DNA of 64,000 nt from Paralichthys olivaceus. Its lineage: Eukaryota > Chordata > Actinopteri > Pleuronectiformes > Paralichthyidae. Below, one piece after another: positions 30,047 to 43,127 of this stretch (its first letter is position 1; the number at the start of each line of letters is the position of its first letter). The notes under the pieces were generated by a model that did no database searches, was not told where the DNA came from, and saw only the letters and a program-made list of their open reading frames with translations. Made by a program: the position numbers and the translations under genes. The stretch covers positions 13,887,501 to 13,951,500 of the forward strand of contig NC_091110.1 of NCBI RefSeq assembly GCF_024713975.1, given 5' to 3'.

Positions 30047-32011
30047 ACTTCCTCTTTCCCTCTCTCTCTTTCTTTTTCTAGGCGAGCCTGGCCAGCTCGT
30101 AGGCAGGATCATTCAGAACGACCCTCTCAGGAGGTTTGATGGCTATGTCAACCAAACAGCTACCAGCAAGAAGATTGCTCATAGTGTCTTCAAGAAGGGA
30201 GACAGTGCTTATCTCTCTGGTTAGTCACACAACCACACACACATGAAGTTATTCACCATATTCTCTTTTGAGTAAAACTAATTCATATGATCCTCTTCTC
30301 ACCAGGTGATGTGTTGATCATGGACATTTACGGCAGCATGTATTTCAAGGACCGGACAGGAGACACTTTCCGCTGGAAAGGAGAGAACGTCTCCACAACT
30401 GAGGTGGAGGGAACGCTCAGCAGGCTGCTAGAAATGAAAGATGTAGTTGTGTACGGAGTGGAAGTACCAGGTAACGTCCTCTAACATATCGTTCATGTTT
30501 GAATATTTTTTGTGTGTATATGAATTTGAGGTTAAAAAAAGTCAATTTGTGTAAGAATTCTCATGCAGCCTTCCTGACACAGATCATCTTCTCATTCACA
30601 CTCAAAATGTGCTTTAGTTGTGTCCTCTTCATGGCTTTCTGTTTTCAGTTGGATTTCAATATTATTGTAAAACATGTCTCAATTCAAATCATCCATGAAA
30701 ACTAACATTGATTTTTAAAACAACATGCAGGGAGTGGACACAAACCAGATGGCTGAATAGAGAGCAATGAATCAAACTGTATTGTTTTTCAGCTGCAGTG
30801 TCTTTGCTTACTCTTGACCTATTGTGCCATAAATGAATTCTACCATTTAGAAATGTCACCACATATAAAGCTGAGCTGGAGTTGACGCTTTGCAGACTCT
30901 AAAGACAGACCACACTTTCACTATGATTAGATTAGAGAACTGTATTAATCGTGGAAGAGGGGAACTAGTTTGTTCAGAAAAGTACAGTGACAAATAACAA
31001 ATAATAATTTGTCATAACATGAAAAACGCTCTGCCCATTGAGCCACTAAAATAAAACACAAAAAATAATAGAATCAGGCAATGATCTATAGAGGTAAATG
31101 AACACAGGCAGACAGATCTTATCTGCTGTAAGACATTGCCTATACAGCAGTATATCTATGAGAAATATACTGTGTAAAAATATGAGGACAGTATTTTGCA
31201 TAAACCCAAGCATCTGCCTGACCTGACTCCTCGGCTCTAACCTCTAACTGGCCTGTTTGTGTGTGAGCAGGAGCCGAGGGAAAGGCTGGAATGGCAGCCA
31301 TCGCCGATCCGTCTCACAACACAGACCTGGAGAAGTTTGTGAAGGACATGGAGAAGGCTCTGCCTCCGTACGCCAGACCCGTGTTCCTCCGCTTCCTTCC
31401 AGAAGTCAACAAGACAGGTACAATGCTCTTCCATTTCTGTTTGTGTAAAACATAAAAAGAAAAGATAAATACAGGCTTTCCTAAACTGCAATTTAAAAAA
31501 TGTGTTTTGAAGAAGACGTTAAATCCCTCTCCCCTCAAAAACTTTAAAAATCAAAGAGTTTCACAAGTGTTTTTTTTTTTTTTTTACACATTCTTTTGTG
31601 GAATTTTGTTTTGGTATTCTTGCCTTAAATCTCACTTGAAAGTGTAGAAATGAGTTTGCTTTTGTTACATCATGAGTTCATAAAAAATCTACATCCAAAA
31701 TGCAAACTCCTTTTGTTTAGTTAAACTTTTTGACAATTTGAACATGATTCTGTATTTTACAAAGTAAGTGTGGAAAAAATCGCTTCAGACTAATTATTAT
31801 CTCCTGAATAAACTGAAATAACTAAGTGTTTTCTTCGTGTCTCCCTTTCTCAGGAACATTTAAGTTTCAGAAGACGGACATGCGTAGGGATGGATTTGAC
31901 CCGAGCGCAGTGTCAGATAGACTCTACTTCCTGGATTCCAGCAGAGGGCGCTATGTGCGGCTGGATGAGGAGTTTTATCGCTCAATACTGTCAGGGAAAC
32001 ACAAGTTGTGA
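21726..32011 (+). CDS. slc27a4: Long-chain fatty acid transport protein 4 / acyl-CoA synthetase
   Basis: Thirteen coding exons: 21726-21886, 24536-24746, 24870-25053, 26478-26636, 27791-27860, 28034-28125, 28739-28848, 29097-29306, 29529-29655, 30082-30219, 30306-30470, 31271-31417 and 31854-32011. All junctions are GT-AG and the frame is continuous. The product is 643 aa, the same length as human FATP4. The enzyme activates long- and very-long-chain fatty acids to acyl-CoA at the ER or plasma membrane and so drives uptake. An N-terminal membrane segment lies at about 5-40. The AMP-binding P-loop is [10 protein letters not shown] at 245-254, EFYGATECN lies in the exon at 29097-29306, and the FATP/VLACS signature is [19 protein letters not shown] at 504-522. 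The C-terminus ends HKL. ATGATG at 21726 gives two adjacent candidate starts. FATP4 is preferred over FATP1 on overall match and the C-terminal KL. Confidence 0.96.
23640..23975 (+). repeat. Dispersed repeat family B remnant
   Basis: Begins near 'cctccttcaaggatg', contains 'ccaaatttcatctatt' and 'catccttccaccaagtttc...aatcctgctaac', and ends near 'ccttcgtggagataat'. The core 'catccttccaccaa(g/a)tttt…aatcctgctaac' recurs at 38447-38505. It is a typical degenerate fish repeat. Confidence 0.45.
24047..24089. repeat. Perfect inverted repeat, 21-bp arms, 1-nt spacer
   Basis: The left arm 24047-24067 and right arm 24069-24089 are exact reverse complements around the single base 24068. It lies in slc27a4 intron 2, about 450 nt before the exon 3 acceptor. 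Confidence 0.95.
25054..26477 (+). other. slc27a4 intron between exons at 24870 and 26478
   Basis: Contains a G10 run at about 25493-25503 and a hairpin (tgatctcaacagct, 25792-25805; exact complement 25816-25829; 10-nt loop). The large open frame through 26223-26669 is only a read-through of the following exon. Nothing else recognised. Confidence 0.65.
26637..27790 (+). other. slc27a4 intron
   Basis: No coding or repeat feature I can name beyond a short direct repeat ('tggtattcaatatt' twice, about 27088-27116). Confidence 0.6.
28126..28738 (+). other. slc27a4 intron
   Basis: Positions about 28310-28620 look like another diverged dispersed repeat, but I cannot assign a family. No coding content. 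Confidence 0.35.
29656..30081 (+). other. slc27a4 intron with CT tract at the 3' splice site
   Basis: A (TC)16 tract at 30011-30043 and further CT runs to 30075 lead into ctag|G. The polypyrimidine tract of this acceptor is therefore partly a microsatellite. Confidence 0.8.
30471..31270 (+). other. slc27a4 intron
   Basis: AT-rich, no recognisable gene or repeat. Ends gtgtgagcag before the exon at 31271. Confidence 0.6.
31418..31853 (+). other. slc27a4 last intron
   Basis: Holds a T16 run around 31571-31586. Nothing else is recognised. Confidence 0.6.
31938..31951 (+). promoter_or_regulatory. CTCF-consensus motif inside the last slc27a4 exon
   Basis: CCAGCAGAGGGCGC fits the CTCF core at all 14 positions while also encoding part of SSRGRY. 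It may be a coincidence of coding sequence, so occupancy must be tested. Confidence 0.4.
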
Positions 32012-32226
32012 TGACAAGGCTGACGACCACATCTATGTACGCACACACTCACACACACACACATACAGAGGGAGGAACATATTTTGAGAGCAGAATGCAG
32101 AACCTTGTCCCCACATACACATACAAATATAATACACATAATAGTCATACATATTAACATCTGCTCATTCTGATGCCAACACACACAGACATGTTTTATT
32201 CCCAAGCTCACTTAGCTCTTAGCAAG

Positions 32227-32229
<3 letters not shown>

Positions 32230-32261
<32 letters not shown>
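32230..32261 (+). repeat. CA microsatellite
   Basis: Uninterrupted (CA)16 in the likely slc27a4 3' UTR, followed by imperfect CA to about 32280. Confidence 0.95.
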
Positions 32262-32268
<7 letters not shown>

Positions 32269-32650
32269 CCACCCACACACAGCACTATTCTGTTCATCCC
32301 TCCTGAGATCTCCCCGGCAACTCCTCTTCCTACCTCAGCAAACACAGAGATGCACAAACCCAGCAACCAGGTGTATTTGGTAACTTGAAACCACACTTCA
32401 TCGCCACATAATCCCGGTGCACACAGCTCTCAAACAACCCACCCCCCCACAGTGTGTTCATCATGATCCACTGAACCATATGTCATGGGGGGGGACACCA
32501 CGGGCGGCTGGGAGAGGAGAGGGGTCTTCAGGAGTGCAGGCTGCCTGGCATCATGAATGCAAGAACTTGAAACTTACAGAAAACCACAGACTTTATGGAC
32601 AGTGAAGAGGAATATGGATTCAGTACATGTTGGAGGGACCTACAAGGACC

Positions 32651-32654
<4 letters not shown>

Positions 32655-32685
<31 letters not shown>

Positions 32686-32707
32686 TCTCTCTCTCTCTCT
32701 CTCTCTC

Positions 32708-32750
<43 letters not shown>

Positions 32751-32770
32751 TTCTCTCTTTCTCTCTCTCT
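32655..32770 (+). repeat. Compound CT microsatellite, 116 bp
   Basis: CT dinucleotides interrupted by two 'caccct' blocks and three 'ctttctct' variants. The regular interruptions suggest local segmental duplication within the tract. Confidence 0.95.
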
Positions 32771-34760
32771 GGACGCTATTTTAGCAATGTTGTGTTTTTT
32801 AAAAGACTGGAGCCTCGAGCATTGACTTCACCTGCACAATTAGCCAGCAGTGACACACCTGTGACAACTTCACCTTTAGCTGGAGCAGTCTCTGGTCTCC
32901 TCTTCTTCAATGCCAGTTTGCACTGAAAGTGAAGGAAGGACACCGTGATTTATTTTAAAGGGAACTCACAAACATGTGAAGCACAGAGGTTGAATCAGAC
33001 CGGTGGTTTCAGCTGAACGGTTCACTAAAGTGCAATAGGGCTCTTTGCTCCTGCAGTGCAATAATCAGCCGCACCACACGAGAGCTGATATAAATCAAAG
33101 CTTTGCGTTTAAATATGTCTGCATCACACCAAATATATTTAAGTTGTAGTGTTTGTTTACATATTTAAGAATAGTTTTAGTTATTTATGTTGTAATAGCT
33201 TTCTCTCTTGTTGTTATGCTAATGGTTCAGGGTTTTAATTTTTTTGTATGTGTATCCAAATCAGTTTCTTGCTAGCTCTCGAATCCTAAATGAAGGTGCC
33301 GTATGCATTTAATATCAGTGGCTCAATAACACATACTAAAGTGATCGACTGATTCAACCCTGGGCTTAACACATGCAGCTATTTCCACTCACAGCGCAGG
33401 TCACTGACTGAGCTGGCGTACAGCGAGAAGGTGCGGCCGCATTGTGCAGGTTTTGTCGTTAAACGTAGACTTATCGTATGGTGTGTGAATATTCTTCTGA
33501 AACCGGTGAGTGAAGAGAGAGAAGCTCTTGTGTTTTGTCTTTTTTTAAGCATTTTCTGTGGGTAAAGACGGATGTTCTGCTGGATTCAGGAGAGCCGAAC
33601 GATCCAAAGATTCAAAGGCAGGGAGGAGGGACACTGTATCAAAATAGAAGAAGAGGAAAATGTGCTTAGTCATAGATTTGTCTTTAGTTTGAAGTAGTCG
33701 TTATCGGAGGTCGCAGCAGCATGAATGAGCATCATCAACCACAAGCAGAGCACTGTGCCTTACTGTGAGTTCACAGATTCACAGGCCCTGGCCCACACAT
33801 AGTGTCTCATATGGTCCCTGCGCTGGATATTTACCTTCACTCTTCTCCTTCAGCTTCTATCGTCCATTATCTGTAGTTTTCTATCCAAGGGGCCTCTCAA
33901 AGCTGGTTTTTACTCTGAAAATGAAACAGAGCTCAGCAACTGACCCCTTCATCTGGTCAGCTACAGGACGGGTGTGCGTTCACGTTTCACTGCACAAGAG
34001 TCCTAATGTTTTGAGGGTGCTTGCATTTTCAAGCTGTCTGTCTTCCTCCCTCTGATGTCTCTGTCCTGACTGTAACTTTAGTTGTCCTGACAATATAATT
34101 CGCCCACGTGACCGTTTGCTCGGCACCTTTACTTTAAGCCTTTAGTCTTTCTGCCAACCCCCTCCGTCTTCTCTTCCCTCCTTCTCTCCCTCTGACTGTG
34201 GCTCTTCATTTCTTTCGAGCAGGTAGAGGATCCAGCCGGTATCAGGTGCCTGACTCCTGTCTGGATCCTCTGCCTCGTCTGGATTCTTATTCTCGGCCAC
34301 GTCTGATTCATTCGAAGGTAAAAACCGTAGTTGAATTCATTGAAAATATTGGCGTTCTTTAAAAGTTTGTCCTTATTTGTTCATCAACACAAAGCTCCAA
34401 CTCAGAATCTGTTTTCAAGTATCTCTTCCCGATGTGCGTTGTGTGTAGTTTGCCATTACTTTTTTTTTTTTTTTTTTTTCTTATCTTCGCACCTGACCAC
34501 ATCCTCAGTCAGTGGCTGTAAAGCGAGGCAGGTTGTTGCCAACATTTAACGTCTGGCTGTAATTCTTCATACGTTTTACTCCGGCGATGCTTTTTCTCTG
34601 CAGACCGACTCTCAATCTGTTTCCATGGCTTTACTTTGATTTATTTTTTGCACTGACTGTTGACCTTGATGGCTGCTGTCTGCTGACGCTGTTCATCAAA
34701 GTTGCTCTCACTCCTCATTTCTCAGTTCTGTGGGGAATAAAAGACCAACGAAGCCATTTG

Positions 34761-37620
34761 GCAGAAACTGAGATTCCTCCCTGCTTCCTCTGTAGTCTTA
34801 GTTCTGAGTCCCTCTCTCACATGTATTTATTCTTTAATGATGAGTGTGAAATGTTCTCATGAATGTCTAAAAAGCAAAATGAGCGACCAATGATGATGAT
34901 GATGATTTTGTAAAGTGTCATTAACGTATCGAAGGGAACACAGTTGGGCTGTTATGATGCTTCTGACTGAGGGTTACGCTTGTCGAGCCTGACCACCAGA
35001 GGGCGCGTGACTACACAGCCTCATAGACGAGCACTCTGAATAAGAAGTTTCCTTTTATTTTATTTTATTTTTTATGAGCTTAAATTATTATTTTTGAGAA
35101 ACTGTTGATTATACTTTTGATTGTTTCACTTGTGTTTGTGTTCGCTCTTTTTTTTTTTGCGTGAAATTGCAGCTTTTGTGGCTTTGGTATAAAAAGGGGA
35201 TTTGTGAGTGGAAGACAATCAAACTGTTGATTTCTTTTTTGTTTATTCTAAATGTTTGGCACATGGAAGCAGACAGGACTCGTCCTTTCTAGATGAGCTT
35301 GACCAGGAGCCTGTTGCCCATTTCCCAGATACTGTAGGTCAATGCAGGAAACAGCTTGCAGTGAGTGAAGGGTCTGTGGGACGGGGTGCGTTGAGGTTTT
35401 CAGTCGCCTCTTTTACCAGATGGGGGCACTGTGACTTCCCTTATACTTTTTTTCAGACAAGAAAATTTGAAGAGAAGCCATCATGTTATCGTGCAGCCCT
35501 TGGATTAACTATTAAAACAACCCAATTGTTTCAAATCAAACTGTAATAGAAATAAATCTCTTGATTTAAATGAAATCTAACGTGTATTTCAGCTTCAGCT
35601 CCAAATTCTTCTTCTTCTTAATGTTTCAGTTGACCTGTACATATCACTATGTTCAGAATCTTTTCTTTTACATTTTGGACTCAAGAGTTTGTCAAACAAG
35701 TTCTAATCACCCAGGTTCTTTGTACATTTACTTTATTCACATTATTGAATCGACAGATGAAAAACTATTTCATGCCCGCCCCAGAAACCCTGAGATCGTA
35801 CATTGTGTCACTCTGTGGTGGTTGAAGTGTGTGTTGATGTTTAAGTTTCTTCAGTTGAGCTCTAGTGAAAGTGAAAATATTTTTCAATCGTCTCATACTG
35901 AGATCAGTGAAGAGAAGTCTCGATGAACAAAATGACTTGTGAAGTTCATGATTATTGTGTGAGGGTCATTTCACAGCAGACAGACCACAGATCAAAACCC
36001 TAACTGAGGACTTCTGTGTCTAAGTGTGTCTCATGGTCTCCTCATGTCTCCGAACGACATCACTCAACCTGCTTGTTGCGCTTTTTTGTCATTTTCTTGC
36101 TGTCGTGTTCCTCAGAAAAAAGTGCTAAAGAAGGAAACTGGTTTGTATATGTCCGAGTGTGTGTGTGTCTGTGTGAGCGTGTGTGTGTGTATATAGGGGA
36201 GGTCTGTGAGGTGTGCTGTGAGTTTGAGACACACACACTGATGTCCTCTTGTCCACAGAAGGCGAGCTGTATACATCGTGCATTTCAAGAAGATGAGATA
36301 AAAGCCGTGCTGCAAATGGAAAATCATTATTAATAAAACTATTTAAATTGTTCACTTGGCCCCTGGTTGTTTTTCAGCCGTGTGATCGGACACTTTTCTC
36401 CTGATCCACGTCGACTCTTTGCTGTTTCATTCTGGCAGCAACTGATTTCCACACAAGCCACATGGTCATTTACCCAGAAAGGCCCTGTTTCATTATTGCA
36501 ACAATATTTGGTTAAGCAGGTCACTTCAGGTTGTAGTGAACTTCCTGTAAGGGAATTTCCCATAAATATAATTAAAGTTTTTGTAAATTTTTCACGGTTC
36601 TGTATCCTCTCAGTTCTGTAAAAACAACAAACTCTTGTCTCTGTGTGTTTTGTATGTGCTGCTGTAAAACATCAGGTAAACAGAAAGAGACGATGTTAAT
36701 CTGAGGTGATTATTATTTTACAGGTGAAAAGTTTTGAATTGATTGATTGAATTCGACAAAACCTCTAAAAAAACATTTGTTCTCATGTCAAACACGCTTC
36801 CCTCTAAACCCCCACATCGATCATATGCTCTGTATAGAATCATTTACTCTCCTGCCCGTACTCTGCAAATCAGCCCCAAACTCCACGTATTCATAGATTA
36901 ATGAACTAAATCTAATTTTAACTGACTGATTTTATAATTATCCCTGTTAACTTTTGTGTTTACAAATCTGGGGCAATTGAGGATCTATATTTTCTACCAC
37001 TTTATAATTCTACTCCCCAACATTTAGAGAGAAATATTTAATTTTTACGTAGAAAACTTCTAGAGTTTGCTACTGATACAGATTAAACTCCCCTACAAAC
37101 GTTACACACATCCAACATAAAACAACTCAATCATTCATTAATGCATCTTAAAGAATTCTACAAAATGAATAATTTACTTTTGTGATCTATTTATATTTCT
37201 GGGCTTTTCTGAAGTCCAATTTTCATATGCAGGCTTGTAACTCAGCATGTTTATTTCATCTAAGTAAATAGTGTGAGTACGTTCTGTAGACAAGTAACAT
37301 GATTATCTTTCGTAGAAATTCAAAATGTATCAACACCCTGCCCCTCAGTGTGGGATAAGTTGTGAAACTTCAGTCAGAGCTCGTGTTCAGACTCAATGAG
37401 CCTCAGCTGAAGCTAAAACGAATCACGTGCCTGTAACCTGCGGGAAGTCTGGCTCATTCTGGAACTACACATCTTCAACACTTGGCCACTGTTCCCTGAT
37501 CGTCCTGATTGGCTGGCAGGCCGGTGGGTGGATCAGGACCCAAAAACAAACATTGCCTCAGGCTGTGCCACTCTGTACCTGTGTGTGGACTGCCTGCAGT
37601 TCACTTTAGGCTCCTCTCAG
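34761..37620. other. Spacer between slc27a4 and the lipocalin cluster
   Basis: No coding region is supported. Notable content is a CTCF-consensus motif at 34993-35006, further AATAAA signals at 35551 and 36332, and an inverted CCAAT (gattggc) at about 37507, some 165 bp upstream of the next start codon. Poly-T runs are common. Confidence 0.55.
34993..35006 (+). promoter_or_regulatory. CTCF-consensus motif, candidate insulator
   Basis: CCACCAGAGGGCGC matches the CTCF core CCASYAGRKGGCRS at every position, with a CpG in the last bases. It lies between a broadly expressed gene (slc27a4) and a cluster of secreted-protein genes. Confidence 0.5.
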
Positions 37621-37670
37621 ATAGCCTCTCTCAACCTTTCAGCACCTTCTCTTCTCCTCAACCTGCAGCC

Positions 37671-41247
<3,577 letters not shown>

Positions 41248-41569
41248 GTCGCTCTGTTTCTTTTGAAAACCAAAGGCAGTTCATTTCAGATTCACGTGTG
41301 TGTGTGTATGTGTGTGTGAGTTTCTGTTTCTGCCTCCAGGTTCCCTGATGCACCTGAGATCGAGTGTTTTCTGCTGCAGACCTGTACTTTTTCCTCAGCC
41401 TTTACTCTGAAGTACAGAAAAGAAAAATATCATGTTTCTGGCTACAAACATTATGAAGAATAAGTTTATAAATACTTTCTAAAAACTATTTCCTGTAACA
41501 TTTTACTTAATTTTGATGGTTGTGCTGTGTTGACGTAGTTGAATAAAGAAAAAAAAAATAGAAAAATTC

Positions 41570-41880
41570 CAGATGTTATTTTTTTCTTAATTGATTTGTT
41601 ATGTTGATTTTTGTTTTATTGATTTATTCGTTGTGGTTTGTTTTATTCATTTTGTTATTTTTTGTTTAATTGATACATTTTGTTTGTAATTGATTCGTTT
41701 TTTTTTTTTTGTTGATTTGTTTTGTTGATTTTGTTTGATTGACTTATTATATTGAGTTTTCTTTATTCATTTATTTTTGCTTTATTTGTATATTTTGTAG
41801 ATTTTTTTTGGTGTTTATTTTGTGTTTATTTTGTTGCGTTTTGTTGATTTTATTTCATTGATTTTTATGTTCAAGGGATT
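41570..41880 (+). repeat. T-rich degenerate short-period repeat
   Basis: Irregular repetition of 'ttgattt(g/a)ttttgtt' with poly-T insertions, resembling an eroded tandem repeat. Confidence 0.6.
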
Positions 41881-42026
41881 CTTGTTCTTTTCTTCACAAC
41901 TGCAGAAATCTGTCGTTTTATTCAAAGTGTGAGCTTCAAGGAGTCGCCTGTGAGTGGCGTCACATCCCATTTACCAGGTGTGTACAGAGGTTCAATGTGT
42001 ATCTGCTGGTTGTACTGCAACATGAA

Positions 42027-42039
42027 CACCAGGGGGCAC
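42027..42039 (+). promoter_or_regulatory. CTCF-like motif
   Basis: ACACCAGGGGGCAC fits the CTCF core except at the first base. It lies between the PGDS-like and AMBP-like lipocalins. Confidence 0.35.
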
Positions 42040-42226
42040 ATTTCACCACACATCAGTTTGACCTCTGTGACCTCTACATAAAGCTGAAACTGGCTGTGTA
42101 AACCAACATCGGACAGAACAAACTGAAAATATTTATAATCACTTCCCACCCTCTTCCTCTCAGTCATAGAAGAAACTAATGAATAATGTGCGTCTTCAGA
42201 TCCTGTCTGTGGACGTATCTATAGAC

Positions 42227-42822
42227 CAGTGGTCGCCAACCCGTCGATCGCGACCTAGTGGTCGATCCCAACAGTCTTCACCGTCGATCTCTGTAACTCT
42301 CTGGACTCACAGTCTGCGGTTGCGCGGCAGATCAGCTGTGGGTCGGTTGTCTGTTGTTCACACCCGCTGTGTGTCCGCTACTGGCGGTGGAGCAGCAGGT
42401 TTATCTCCTGCATTTCCTTCAAAACAAGTCAGATTATGCATTGAACTAAATGTCAGGACTCTACGGTATGAAGTCCTGCATCCTCTGGTCTGTCGACAAC
42501 AATCAAAGCCCTGTTACAACAAATGAATGGATTCAGAAGTGAAATGCTGGAGTGCTTTTACTTTGAATGTTTATCTGTTGAATTAATGTCACAAACACAA
42601 AAGAAAAGCACTCCAGCATTTCTGTTGACCAAATCCATTCTTTTGTTTAAAAGTTTTTTATTGTGAAATATTTGCAGGAGCTGAAGATGCATGAATTCAT
42701 ACTAAAATAATAAACATGACCCTCCTAAGTGGGTTTTTTTTGCAAGACATAGGGGTGGTAGATCTCAGCTTACGTTTTGAATTAAAAAGTGATCTTGTGC
42801 TTTAAAAGGTTGGTGACCACTG
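42227..42822. mobile_element. hAT-type MITE, 596 bp, with 8-bp target duplication
   Basis: The termini are CAGTGGTCGCCAACC on the left and the reverse complement of CAGTGGTCACCAACC on the right (15 bp, one mismatch). Both sides are flanked by the 8-bp duplication CTATAGAC (42219-42226 and 42823-42830). CAGTGG-type ends and 8-bp target duplications are diagnostic of the hAT superfamily. The left end carries the 'gtcgatcgcgacc' sequence common in fish hAT elements. No transposase frame is present, so it is non-autonomous. An internal inverted repeat (42525-42563 against 42600-42640) suggests a second structure or a nested insertion. Confidence 0.88.
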
Positions 42823-43127
42823 CTATAGACTCTTAGACACTGCAGCCTTTTCCCTACTAATTATCAGCCATTCACTTCAGCCAGGTATTGATTTATTGGT
42901 TGTTTGTTTTAGCGACAAATTCTGAAGTCCAGCGATTCACTGATAAGTCAGAGGAACAAACACACAATATCATGCACACATGCACAAGAGACACACAAAA
43001 GCAGATAAAGGTCTGATCCCAACTCTTTTGTCTTGTAGTTTTGTGGGTGAAGATTTACGCAACTCTGTGTCAGTTCGTGCAGCAGCAGGAGGTCAGTGAG
43101 GGACGGAGTGTCAGGTGGACAGACAGG

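Larger units (their letters stand above)
32012..34760 (+). other. Probable 3' UTR of slc27a4
   Basis: No gene follows the stop. The first canonical AATAAA I see after the CT tracts is at 34736-34741, in gggAATAAAAGA. It contains CA (32230-32261) and CT (32655-32770) microsatellites. An earlier 3' end with a variant signal is possible. Confidence 0.35.
41248..43127 (+). other. 3' UTR and spacer between PGDS-like and AMBP-like genes
   Basis: The 3' UTR probably ends near 41565 (AATAAA at 41542). Positions 41570-41880 are a T-rich run of 'gatttgtttt(g/a)ttgatt' variants, low complexity. A CTCF-like motif (42027-42039) and a complete hAT-type MITE (42227-42822) follow. Confidence 0.65.

Noticed and set aside
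35408..35425. Another CTCF-like match (ccagatgggggcac)
   Set aside because: It misses two core positions. Similar weak matches near 11653 and 54207 were also left out as too degenerate to support.
42179..42526. 115-aa frame inside the hAT element as a transposase piece
   Set aside because: It shows no hAT transposase motif, and the element is too short and internally rearranged.
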